DNA from: UBA1413 sp037447215
GTDB lineage: Bacteria > Bacteroidota > Bacteroidia > Bacteroidales > Prolixibacteraceae
DNA: 64,000 bases
Direction: 5' to 3'
NCBI GenBank assembly: GCA_037447215.1
Contig: JBBIHB010000002.1
Location: 103,877 to 167,876, forward strand
Shown: positions 8,788 through 17,040 of the stretch, in pieces
Numbering within the stretch: position 1 is the stretch's first letter
Layout: every line of letters starts with the position of its first letter
The notes under the pieces: model-generated
Database searches by the model: none
Seen by the model: the letters and a program-made list of their open reading frames with translations, nothing else
What the model was told of the DNA's origin: nothing
Position numbers and translations under genes: made by a program

Positions 8788-10095
8788 TTATTTTAATTGT
8801 CCGTAAAGTTTGTCTAACTCAACCTGGGCATGTAAAAGCTGATAAACAGCGGAAATGTAATCGGTTTCGGCCCTAACGTAATTGTTGTCGGCATTTACAA
8901 GGTCGAGCCCTGAAATCAGACCCTGCTCAAACTTGAGTTTGAGGTTGACGTAAACCCTGCGCGATACATCGAGGTTTTTCACTTGGTTGGTATATGTTTC
9001 CTGGGCATTGCGAAGGTTAAATGAGAGTTGTTTTTCCTGTATTTCGAGCTGCTCCATCAGCAACGCTTTTGAATTTCGAATGGTTTCCAGGTCAATGCGG
9101 GCCTGGCGAACCTTATACATTCTTGATCCACCTGCAAAAATCGGAATGTTTAACCTGAGGCCTACCATATTTTTGGGTGACATATCAAAGTCGGGCTTAA
9201 TCAGCTTCTCTGTTCGGGAATAAAAACCCGCCAGCGTGGGAAGGTAATTTGCCTGTTGCATCCTTACCTGTGTTTCAACCATTTTTTCCTGAAACCCGAC
9301 CAGTTGGAAATCGAGGTTTTGCTGCACATTAAATGGAGAGGCAAGATTTATTCGCGAATTGGCACTGGTAAGTACCTGGCTCAGCGTTTCTGTCAATTCG
9401 ATATCGGTATCGGCAGTAGCTCCGATAAAAAGGCGTAACATATTGGTAGCCATCTCGAGCTGTCGCCCCGAGGAATTAACCGCGTTTTGCAGGGCCGAAA
9501 TCTGAACCGAAAGCATATCTACATCGGTTTTTTCGATAATCCCCACTTTTTCCAATGCTGCCGTTTTGTCATACATTTGTTTCAGGTTTACCATATTTTT
9601 CTCCAATAGGGCAAGCAGTTCTTTCGACATCAATACCAGGTAGTAACTATCAGTAACCTGGGCAACAATTTCATGCTCGGTTTTTTCGTAACTTTTGCCC
9701 GACATAGAGGCGCCCAACCTGGCTAGCTGGATACCAACAAAATAGTTACCACTGAAAATTAACTGGTTAACCTGAAAATTCAGGTTGCTTTGAGGCTTGA
9801 TGGGAATTTGGGTGGCCGGCATATCGGGATTAAACCTGATGCTGATTTTTGCCCCAAGGGCATTGCTGTAATCCATGTTAGCCGAAACTTGCGGCAAACC
9901 TGCAGCTATAGCTTCTTTTAACCTTTCTTGCGACTGGTTAATTGCCAATCCTGAATTTTTCAGGGTTTTATTAAATTTCAGTGCATGCTCTTTGGCCCCA
10001 TTCAAATCGAGCACCAATTTATCCTGTGCACTGGCTATAACTGAAACCAGCAACAGGAAAAGAATTAGATAGTGTGGTTTTCTTTGCATTGTCAT
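8788..10095 (-). CDS. TolC-family outer-membrane efflux channel
   Basis: 435 residues with a Sec signal peptide (cleavage near ASAQDK, residue ~24) and two internally related outer-membrane efflux protein repeats (roughly 28-220 and 235-430) rich in long amphipathic helices such as LKFEQGLISGLDLVNADNNY, typical of TolC trimers. An ATG two codons downstream (10089) is an equally good start. It follows the TetR gene by 12 bases. It forms the outer-membrane duct of the tripartite pump encoded by the operon. Confidence 0.92.
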   Translation of the reverse strand: MTMQRKPHYLILFLLLVSVIASAQDKLVLDLNGAKEHALKFNKTLKNSGLAINQSQERLKEAIAAGLPQVSANMDYSNALGAKISIRFNPDMPATQIPIKPQSNLNFQVNQLIFSGNYFVGIQLARLGASMSGKSYEKTEHEIVAQVTDSYYLVLMSKELLALLEKNMVNLKQMYDKTAALEKVGIIEKTDVDMLSVQISALQNAVNSSGRQLEMATNMLRLFIGATADTDIELTETLSQVLTSANSRINLASPFNVQQNLDFQLVGFQEKMVETQVRMQQANYLPTLAGFYSRTEKLIKPDFDMSPKNMVGLRLNIPIFAGGSRMYKVRQARIDLETIRNSKALLMEQLEIQEKQLSFNLRNAQETYTNQVKNLDVSRRVYVNLKLKFEQGLISGLDLVNADNNYVRAETDYISAVYQLLHAQVELDKLYGQLK

Positions 10096-10107
10096 ATTAT
10101 CATGTTT

Positions 10108-10722
10108 TTAACCTGTAATCGATTTAAAATATTTATCCATCAAATCCTGACCCTTTCTGGTACATATGCCCCTGAAATAGGGTAAAAGGATATTTTTCAG
10201 CACATCTTCTTTTTTTAGGTTCATCAGCCTGAAGTGTTGACTGTTGTGCATGAAATTAACCAGTTCGTGCATAAAATTGTCCACAACATCAATATCAAGT
10301 TCGTTTCTGAAAATATCCTCACGACGGCCTTTTTCAAGAATGGCATAGGAAACCGAAAATTCTTTGATTTTCTGCTTGTTTTCATAGAAATATTCGTGAA
10401 TTTTTATCAGGTATTTTTTAATGTCTTCAATGAAAACCGGGTTGATAGAAGTCATCCGGTTATGTTCCCGCTCAATAATCAGGAAAAGCGCTTCAATGGC
10501 ATTGTCTGTATCGGCTATTATATCAAGCAGAATCCGGTTGTTTTTGATAATCTCATTTTCGATGACCTGAATTACCAGTGCCTCTTTATCTTTGAAAAGT
10601 TCATAAATGGTACGTTTTGAAATGCCTAAATCGGAGGAGATGAAATCCATGGTAACACTCCTGATTCCTATTACAGGGAATAGCTCAGCAGCCCTTTGAA
10701 GTATTCGTTCTTTTGTTTCCAT
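10108..10722 (-). CDS. TetR/AcrR-family transcriptional regulator
   Basis: 204 residues. The N-terminal helix-turn-helix (residues 5-55) reads RILQRAAELFPVIGIRSVTM, then DLGISKRTIYELFKDKEAL, the canonical TetR DNA-binding core. The C-terminal ligand domain is all-helical and not recognisable. It is the first gene of the efflux operon, so it very likely represses its own operon and is released by a pump substrate. No clear inverted-repeat operator was found in the ~190 bases upstream; CAAAACTA at 10741-10748 is a minus-strand TAnnTTTG match without a well-placed TTG. Confidence 0.9.
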   Translation of the reverse strand: METKERILQRAAELFPVIGIRSVTMDFISSDLGISKRTIYELFKDKEALVIQVIENEIIKNNRILLDIIADTDNAIEALFLIIEREHNRMTSINPVFIEDIKKYLIKIHEYFYENKQKIKEFSVSYAILEKGRREDIFRNELDIDVVDNFMHELVNFMHNSQHFRLMNLKKEDVLKNILLPYFRGICTRKGQDLMDKYFKSITG

Positions 10723-10916
10723 TTATCTAATATCAGGCAACAAAACTAAAAAACTATTTTGGTTTTCTGGTTTTATTAAAATGATTTATTTGATAAAGAA
10801 TCAGAAAATTTAATAAGTATGAGTTATTTGAATTTTGTAACAAAATACTTGCCTGACTATACATGCATCAGTAATAATTAAATTGTACCCTTGGCCCCCT
10901 GAAAAATTGAAAAAAT

Positions 10917-11827
10917 ATGCCACTTCTGAGTGTATTGTTGTTGATTGCAGGTTTTGTGTTACTTATTTTTGGAGCTGATAAACTGGTTAACGGGACATCG
11001 GCACTTGCCAAACGTTATAATATCCCCGACATAGTTATTGGCCTTACCATAGTGGCATTTGGAACTTCGGCACCCGAGATGGCCATAAATATGATAGCAG
11101 TCATAAAAGGAAGTACCGAACTTGTTCTTGGGAATGTATTAGGGAGCAATATTTTCAATGTACTGGCAATATTGGGTATATCAGCTATGATCGCCCCTCT
11201 TTCGGTACAGAAAAATACGGTGCGCTATGAAATTAATTTCAGCCTGGTGGCTGCAGTCATGGTATTATTGCTGGCCAAAGACAATTAATTTAATCCCAAC
11301 GGCAATGTAATCGAACCCTGAGAAGGTTTGATTTTATTGGTCTTTTTTGGGGTATTCCTGTTTTACAATTTTATAATTGCCCGATCTAACCCTCATGATT
11401 TGCAGGTTGATACCCACCGGTATCCTGTCTGGAAATCGTTAATTTTTAATATAATAGGATTAGCTGGATTGATTATTGGTGGCCGCATGATTGTTGATAA
11501 CGCTGTTGAACTTGCAACCATATTAGGTGTGAGACAGAGGATTATTGCCCTTGCTGTAGTTTCAATAGGAACCTCATTGCCCGAACTGGCCACTCAATTG
11601 TTGTAGTGCATAAAAAAGAGGTTCACAAAGCAATTGGGAATCTAGAAGGTTCCAACATATTTAATATATTTATGGTTCTCGGAATTTCTACAGTTACCAT
11701 AAACACAGCCGTGCCTGATGAATCGTTTGCAGATATTTGGGTAAATATTGTTGTTGGCATTTTACTTATGGTATTTGTTCTCAGGGGAAAAGAAAAAACG
11801 CTGGAAAGTGGGAAGGCAGGAGTTTAA
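10917..11827 (+). pseudogene. Broken CaCA-family Na+/Ca2+ exchanger (YrbG-like)
   Basis: The first repeat (10917-11285) is clean, with the cation-binding motif GTSAPEMAINM and GNVLGSNIFNVLAILG. It then meets in-frame TAA (11286-11288) and TGA (near 11319). The same frame continues through the linker to the second alpha-repeat motif SIGTSLPELAT, where a one-base shift near 11598 moves the rest (NLEGSNIFNIFMVLG) to another frame ending at 11827. An intact protein would be about 300 residues with two inverted repeats of five helices. Two stops plus a frameshift indicate decay. No compensating second copy is present in the window. Confidence 0.85.
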
Positions 11828-12339
11828 CCCGATGCGGAGGTTTGTTTTTTACTCTTTTTATTTGTGTTATATAATATTTCGGATTTTTGGTGAATGATCC
11901 TAAAATAAATTTGGGATTGTGGTCGAACATAAAGATTCCACAAAGGCACAAAGGGCACAAAGTTAAGCTATATAAATTTGATTGTCAGCACTATATTTGA
12001 AAATTAATTCTTTATACAGTCTGAATATGAAAAAGGACGCTGCTATTTGGTTTTATTCTTTCCTATTGATCAAAATGAATTTACTACCGTTGTAAGGTTC
12101 AATAGGGGGTGCATATAAAAGGGAAACAAACATATTCCCGACAGGTTGATGAACCATTGAATAGCTAATTTGGCTGTAAATTACAGGTTTCATCCAATGC
12201 CAAAAATCCGGAGAAAGATTGTAGTTACCTGACTTTAGGCAGGCGGCTATCTGGTCATGATGATTGGTTCCGATAAAAAATGGCTGGCAGCCTTTGTAAT
12301 TGATGCAAATTAAATAAACCTTTGGTGCCTTTCAGCTGA
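11828..12339. other. Gene-free stretch with a short unidentified minus-strand reading frame
   Basis: About 510 bases without a convincing gene. On the minus strand an open stretch from 12331 down to a TAA at 12053-12055 (about 92 codons, no start codon, preceded by a TGA) reads in part KVYLICINYKGC and SPDFWHWMKPVIYSQISYSM. It looks like coding sequence in composition but I cannot place it in a family. It may be a relic continuing the decay seen just upstream at 12340-12720. The stretch also holds the short tandem repeat at 11938-11962. Confidence 0.4.
11938..11962. repeat. Short tandem CACAAAG repeat
   Basis: Three near-identical CACAAAG units separated by one or two G. A two-unit version occurs at 56973-56987. 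Such motifs are scattered between genes in many Bacteroidota; no function is evident. Confidence 0.5.
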
Positions 12340-12720
12340 CAAACCATCACGCATTTGCGCTTGTAGCAGGCATCGGCCAAAATACCACTATTATCTTTTC
12401 CTTATTGGGTATTCATGGTATTGTAATTTGTCAGTTGTGTATCCCACAGGCAAAAGCCACCGTGGTGTTTGGTTGTAAAACAGATGTATTTCATGCCGGT
12501 TTCTTCAAGCAGGTCAAGCCAGTAGTCAGGGTTAAATTTTACAGGATTCCACTGTTTGGCAAGTTTTATTTACTCCGGCCGCTCAATTGGTCCTCGCCAC
12601 TGGTGCTGTTCGTGCCATCCCGGAATGGCATACAGGCCCAAATGCACAAACATCCCGAAACTTTTTTCGAAGAACCAGTCGCGCCAGTAGGAAAATCTTT
12701 TTATTTAACTGTTCCGATTG
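12340..12720 (-). pseudogene. Relic of a GH29 alpha-L-fucosidase
   Basis: Translating the minus strand from about 12700 gives SYWRDWFFEKSFGMFVHLGL, then YAIPGWHEQHQWRG, a TAA stop, KQWNPVKFNPDYWLDLLEE, TGMKYICFTTKHHGGFCLWD, TQLTNYNTMNT, a second TAA (12402-12404), then GILADACYKRK before homology is lost. These strings match the N-terminal half of the GH29 catalytic barrel (FGMFVHWGLY and TTKHHDGFCLWD motifs). The D of the second motif is replaced by G. The catalytic nucleophile region and the whole C-terminal half are missing. Live enzymes hydrolyse terminal fucose from polysaccharides. Confidence 0.7.
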
Positions 12721-12854
12721 ATGAATTTACCGGTATTGATCCACCCGGATAAAAAACTGGTGTTAACCCAGTTACGATTGAGCCTGATGCAGATACTTTT
12801 ATAAAATTGCGACGTTACATTATTTTCTATTTAATTACACGATATAAGAAATAA

Positions 12855-12887
12855 GCTTATTGACAGGAAAATTCCTGTATAATAAGC
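12855..12887 (-). terminator. Terminator of the carboxyltransferase operon
   Basis: Two-part hairpin with arms GCTTATT/AATAAGC and ACAGGAA/TTCCTGT, followed on the minus strand by a T-rich tract (TTATTTCTTAT). It lies 25 bases after the oadA-like stop codon. Confidence 0.65.
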
Positions 12888-12912
12888 CTTTGATATCTAT
12901 ATGAATAAGTAT

Positions 12913-14466
12913 TCAGTATTTAATCCGGGCTGACAGGACCCAGGGATTCACCTGGCGGATGCTTTGTACGGCATACCTTGTAGCATTTGCCTCTTCGAGT
13001 GAGGCGATAGCCGATGAAATAACTGCCACCACTTCATCATCGATACAGTTCTGAATAATCTCTTCTGCTTTGTTTGTCGAAGGTTTTGTAGTCAGCGTTT
13101 TTTCAGTTTCAACTTTATCCAATTCACCTGAATTCCTGAGATTAAAGAATTTTTCGGCAACCTGAGGAAGTAAAGCGTATGTTAGTACATCTTCGTCTTG
13201 TATAGCGAGTGTACCAATTTTCACTCTCGTTTTTTCCAGTTCGGGTTCTATTAAGTCGGCTGGACGGCATGTAATGGGCTGCTCATCACCAAGGATATTT
13301 TTCTTTATTTCATCCGAAATGGGCACAGGGGTTGCACCATATTCGCCTTTTACAATTCCTTTCGATTCTTTGGGAACCATTTTATACCTTTCGCCGGTGA
13401 GCACATTAAATACAGCCTGAGTCCCTACAATCTGACTCGAAGGGGTTACCAGCGGCGGATACCCAAAATCTTCACGGACCCTTGGTATCTCCCTGAGAAC
13501 TTCATCGAATTTATCGAGTGCATTTGCCTGTTTTAGCTGAGAAACCAGGTTCGATAACATCCCCCCGGGAACCTGATAGATCAGGGCATTCACATCAACA
13601 CCCATAACTTTAGTGTCAAGAAGTCTGGTTTCCACCCATTTTTCTTTAATGGGCCTGAAGTATTCAGCGATCTCACTGAGTTTGACCAGATCGAGGCCGG
13701 TATCGTAAGAAGTGCCTTGCAGCGAGGCCACAAGCGGTTCGGTAGCTGGCTGCGAGGTTCCAAGCGCCATAGGCGAAATGGCCGTATCAACCACATCAAC
13801 ACCTGCTTCAATGGCTTTCAGGTATGTCATGGAGGCTACACCACTGGTATAATGTGAATGCAATTGCACTGGAATTTTTATAGCAGATTTGATGGCGCTA
13901 ATCAGTTCAAAAGCATCGTAAGGCTTTAGCAAACCAGCCATATCTTTGATACAAACGGAATGTGCACCCATCGATTCGAGTATAACAGCATCTTTCACAA
14001 AAAGGTCGAGATTATGTACCGGACTGGTGGTATAGGAAATGCAAGCCTGAGCATGTCCACCCTCTTTGATACAGGCTTTTATTGAAGTTTCGATATTCCG
14101 CAGGTCATTCAATGCATCGAAAATACGGATGATATCCATTCCGTTATCAATTGCTTTCTGTACAAAATATTCCACTACATCGTCGGCATAATGTTTATAC
14201 CCCACAAGGTTTTGCCCACGGAGCAGCATCTGCAACGGTGTTTGTTTGGCAAGTGCCTTAATTTTACGGAGCCTTTCCCAAGGGTCTTCATTAAGAAACC
14301 TTATGCAGGCATCAAAAGTGGCTCCTCCCCACGCTTCGAGCGAGTGATAACCGATATTGTCAAGTTTTTCAATAATAGGCAGCATCTCTTCGGTGCGCAT
14401 GCGTGTCGCAATCAGGGACTGATGTGCATCGCGCAGCACGGTTTCTGTTATTCCTACCTTTCCCAT
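12913..14466 (-). CDS. oadA: Oxaloacetate/pyruvate carboxyltransferase subunit (OadA/PycB-like)
   Basis: 517-residue carboxyltransferase that moves CO2 between a biotin carrier and pyruvate/oxaloacetate (or a related acyl acceptor). The HMG-CoA-lyase-like TIM barrel begins ITETVLRDAHQSLIATRMRT, with metal-binding D and the HSHYTSG His pair near residue 209. The catalytic-Lys region IKDMAGLL is present. The conserved carboxylase domain follows (QVPGGMLSNLVSQL, SQIVGTQAVFNVLTGERY). There is no fused biotin domain; the carrier is encoded 36 bases upstream. No beta (Na+-pump) subunit or biotin carboxylase is nearby, so whether it decarboxylates oxaloacetate or works with a remote carboxylase is open. 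Confidence 0.88.
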   Translation of the reverse strand: MGKVGITETVLRDAHQSLIATRMRTEEMLPIIEKLDNIGYHSLEAWGGATFDACIRFLNEDPWERLRKIKALAKQTPLQMLLRGQNLVGYKHYADDVVEYFVQKAIDNGMDIIRIFDALNDLRNIETSIKACIKEGGHAQACISYTTSPVHNLDLFVKDAVILESMGAHSVCIKDMAGLLKPYDAFELISAIKSAIKIPVQLHSHYTSGVASMTYLKAIEAGVDVVDTAISPMALGTSQPATEPLVASLQGTSYDTGLDLVKLSEIAEYFRPIKEKWVETRLLDTKVMGVDVNALIYQVPGGMLSNLVSQLKQANALDKFDEVLREIPRVREDFGYPPLVTPSSQIVGTQAVFNVLTGERYKMVPKESKGIVKGEYGATPVPISDEIKKNILGDEQPITCRPADLIEPELEKTRVKIGTLAIQDEDVLTYALLPQVAEKFFNLRNSGELDKVETEKTLTTKPSTNKAEEIIQNCIDDEVVAVISSAIASLEEANATRYAVQSIRQVNPWVLSARIKY

Positions 14467-14502
14467 AATTGTTTCTGTTTACTGATTGTTTGAAAATTGC
14501 AT

Positions 14503-14874
14503 TTAATCAATCACCATCAGTAATTCGTCAACCGAAATGACAGATCCTTCGTCCACTTTAACTTCCGAAATGACTCCGTCGGACGGTGCAGTAATTTCGT
14601 TCTCCATTTTCATAGCTTCGAAAACCAGCAGTTTTTGACCAGCCTTAACCTGATCGCCAGGCGAAACAAATAATTTAATTACATTGCCAGGCATCGGTGC
14701 AGTTACTTTTTTTCCACCGGTCGCGGCAGGCAGATCTTTACGGTTGTTTCCTCCAGGTGTTCGTAAAGGAATAGTATGAGTAGTTTGCTGCACTGGCCTT
14801 GAAATATTTGGTTTCAACTCTACGACTTCAACTTCATATTGATTTTGGTTTACTGTGATCAAATACTTTTTCAT
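14503..14874 (-). CDS. Biotin carboxyl carrier protein
   Basis: 123 residues: an N-terminal strand-rich segment, a Pro/Thr/Gly linker (residues 22-52), then a complete biotinyl domain with the biotin-accepting Lys89 in FEAMKMENEI and the flanking APMPGNVIKLFV and DGVISEVKVDEG strands. This layout is that of gamma/carrier subunits of sodium-pump decarboxylases and related carboxyltransferases. It is the first gene of a two-gene operon with the carboxyltransferase. A TATGTTTG (-7-like) box lies on the minus strand at 14907-14914. Confidence 0.9.
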   Translation of the reverse strand: MKKYLITVNQNQYEVEVVELKPNISRPVQQTTHTIPLRTPGGNNRKDLPAATGGKKVTAPMPGNVIKLFVSPGDQVKAGQKLLVFEAMKMENEITAPSDGVISEVKVDEGSVISVDELLMVID

Positions 14875-15179
14875 GGATTTATATTTTTATGTGTATTTAA
14901 TTACTGCAAACATACTTTATTTATGACCCAAAATTCTATTACCTGATCTATTCATATCCTTTATACATACTGAATATTATGCTGTAAGCTATAACCACCT
15001 AATAACCAGCAAAGAAATTTTTCATAATTTTAGGTTAATTCGCAAAATAGTATTCTAATGAAAACAATCGGGAATTTTGAGAGAAAAATGAAAATGGGAA
15101 TTACGATTATTTATCGCATAAAGGGAATATGACATCGATAAAACTGCCTGAAATAAAAGGCAGATTATTTTCGACATAA
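14875..15179. other. Intergenic stretch without a gene
   Basis: About 305 AT-rich bases between the biotin carrier gene and the GH74-like relic. Apart from the -7-like box at 14907-14914, I see no gene, RNA or repeat in it. Confidence 0.5.
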
Positions 15180-15890
15180 TTATTTCATTGGTATTAATCG
15201 AACCAGAACGGTTTCGTGATGCGGCTTATCTGGTGTAATTCCAGTCCACACTCCGGTTTTTGTTTTCAGATTCTATACTGCCCTATCGGTCTTTCTCGAA
15301 AGACCGGGCGAATCGCCATAGGAAATAACCAAGGTTCCATCAGAAGCAAGAACCGCTTATTTTGGCATTAGATTTACCGGTTGTCCTGAAATGGGGTGGC
15401 ATTTAGTGCCGTATTCGGGTAAGCGGAACAAGCTTTCTCTGTTCATCAGCAAAACGCCGGCAAAAATAACCTGGATTGTAGCTCCCAGACCTCCTGAAGA
15501 GGGACGAAAATTAAGAACACAATGCCTCTCCCCCTTTGCTGTCCAAATTGGTACAGGAGCCACAAGCCATAAAAAGACAATCGGGGTCGTTCGGATTACG
15601 CACAATACTTTAAACACCCAACAGGTTTAGGTCTTTGGATGAGGGTCAATCGTGACGCGGTTTCCATTTCATGTTTCAGAATTTCGCCTGAAAGCGCCAT
15701 CCATATCTGTGCGGCTATAACACAATCCTTTTTCGGCGGTATGTAAAACTATACCAAAAACAAAACCACCTCCGGTGATAGAAACATTCTTCTTAGTATA
15801 GGGCTGATTATTGGCATTAATATTGGTTTGTGAAAAAGCAGTGAGGAGGATAATGAGCGTGATGAGGGTGAGTAATTATAGTCTTTACAT
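15180..15890 (-). pseudogene. Relic of a GH74-like (xyloglucanase/sialidase-fold) secreted glycosidase
   Basis: From a minus-strand ATG at 15890 one reads a signal-peptide-like LLTLITLIILLTAFSQT interrupted by two TAA codons, then SITGGGFVFGIVLHTAEKGL and CYSRTDMDGAFR, which match the first beta-propeller blade of GH74 proteins. Further pieces in shifted frames read NPNDPDCLFMACGSCTN and LASDGTLVISYGDSPG. At least four stops and several frameshifts are present and only about 230 codons remain of a family normally above 700 residues. GH74 enzymes cut xyloglucan or related glucans; the exact substrate cannot be told from these remnants. Confidence 0.65.
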
Positions 15891-15912
15891 AGTACAGAAA
15901 ATTCCGGAAAAG

Positions 15913-15948
15913 AAACTCACCGGAAAGTGTAAGCCTCCCGGTGAGTTT
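15913..15948 (-). terminator. Terminator of the sugar isomerase-like gene
   Basis: Perfect 11-bp stem AAACTCACCGG / CCGGTGAGTTT with a 14-base loop, 8 bases after the stop of the minus-strand gene ending at 15956, followed on that strand by CTTTT. Confidence 0.78.
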
Positions 15949-15955
15949 TACAAAA

Positions 15956-16825
15956 TTATTTTACATATGGTGCTGCAGCCAGGAATTCGTAACTTTTGCG
16001 CACACTTTCAATAGGTTCAAAATTATATCGTTCTACCTCTACATAGAACTCCTTCACCTTATTTGCATTAGCTGTTTCATATATTGATTTGAAATCAATG
16101 GTTCCGCTGGCACCAATTTCCTGCTCGTCTTTGATATGCAAAACAGGTATGCGGGTCGGGTATTTTTTCATGTAATCAACAGCATTGTAGCCACCTTTCA
16201 TTACCCAGTAAACATCGAGTTCGTACATCACCAGTTTCGGGTCAGTGTTGTTTATCATAAAATCGAACATAATCTCACCTTCGATTTTTTCAAATTCACG
16301 GGCATGGTTATGGAAGCCAAAACGCATACCGCTTTTCTTCACTTCGGCACCAACCGCATTGTAGTAATCGCACCAAATCTGTAGTTCGCTCAATGTTTTT
16401 GGGATGGGCATACTTGGCTTTATCATCCAGGTTATCCCGGCTGCTTTATGGTCATCGATGGCTTTTTTCCACCAATCCATTGCCTCGGTATGTTTTTCTT
16501 TGGTGTACTGCGGGCCACCCAGATGAGCGCCAGTCACTTTCATGCCAAGGTCTTTCACATACTTTTTAAATTCGGCCGGTTCCATACCGTAAATTTTTCC
16601 ATTTCCATAATTGGCAGTTTCAAGGGTTTTAAACCCAATTTTTGCCACTTCCTGAAGCGTTGCTTTGGCATCGGTGCGCATTGCATCTCTCAGGGAGTAC
16701 AATTGAAGCCCTATGGCTTTTTTTCCTTTTGCAGGCAATGCTGCACCGGCAAGTGCTGGGCGTATCAACATTCCTCCTGCCATCAGGAGGGCTGCATTGC
16801 GGATAAAATCTCGTCTGTTACTCAT
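15956..16825 (-). CDS. Tat-exported sugar phosphate isomerase/epimerase-like TIM-barrel protein
   Basis: 289 residues with a twin-arginine signal (NRRDFIRNAALLMAGG, residues 3-18) and an AP-endonuclease-2/xylose-isomerase-like TIM barrel: GLQLYSLRDAM, KIGFKTLE, VTGAHLGG, RFGFHNHAREF, YELDVYWVMKGG, VLHIKDEQEIG. The conserved Glu, His and Asp positions that bind the divalent metal are present (HNH near residue 176, ELDVYW, HIKD). Export suggests it acts on periplasmic sugars or glycosides released from polysaccharides, perhaps with Gfo/Idh partners. The substrate is unknown. It has a strong terminator and is preceded by the structured repeat at 16911-17034. Confidence 0.85.
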   Translation of the reverse strand: MSNRRDFIRNAALLMAGGMLIRPALAGAALPAKGKKAIGLQLYSLRDAMRTDAKATLQEVAKIGFKTLETANYGNGKIYGMEPAEFKKYVKDLGMKVTGAHLGGPQYTKEKHTEAMDWWKKAIDDHKAAGITWMIKPSMPIPKTLSELQIWCDYYNAVGAEVKKSGMRFGFHNHAREFEKIEGEIMFDFMINNTDPKLVMYELDVYWVMKGGYNAVDYMKKYPTRIPVLHIKDEQEIGASGTIDFKSIYETANANKVKEFYVEVERYNFEPIESVRKSYEFLAAAPYVK

Positions 16826-16910
16826 GTTTTTAATCGATTTTAATTATTGTTTTTTATACAAATTTATAAATAATGAAATAGGTTTTTTATTTCATCTGTA
16901 TAAATGTCTT

Positions 16911-17034
16911 GATTTTTAATGGTCAGATGCCAGCCCGACTGAATCGTTCTGGTGGGGAATCACCATGAGGAACGTTATTCCTGCCCGTATGTTCAGGCGG
17001 GCATCCGGTTTGCGTTTTGTAAATCATGGTGATT
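16911..17034 (-). repeat. Structured intergenic element, copy 1
   Basis: This ~120-base element is shared with 50677-50780. Read in the direction of the adjacent genes it has an 11-bp stem AATCACCATGA / TCATGGTGATT (16958-16968 with 17024-17034) enclosing 55 bases that include a small TGCCCG/CGGGCA hairpin. A conserved core follows, with CCAG...CTGG enclosing CGA...TCG, then TGACCAT. The other copy has the same layout but the stem is AATTTCCATGA / TCATGGAAATT, so two base pairs have changed in both arms together. It lies about 85 bases ahead of the Tat isomerase gene and 7 bases after the stop of the lipoprotein gene. Confidence 0.7.
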
Positions 17035-17040
17035 TTTTGT

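Noticed and set aside
10917..11827. Reading the exchanger pieces as three separate small genes
   Set aside because: Their order and motifs are one continuous CaCA protein; separate ORFs would each lack half of the ion-binding site.
12405..12752. 115-codon plus-strand frame
   Set aside because: It is the opposite strand of the GH29 relic, has no motif or ribosome-binding site, and the minus strand carries clear family homology.
15391..15630. 79-codon plus-strand frame
   Set aside because: Opposite strand of the GH74-like relic; no recognisable protein features.
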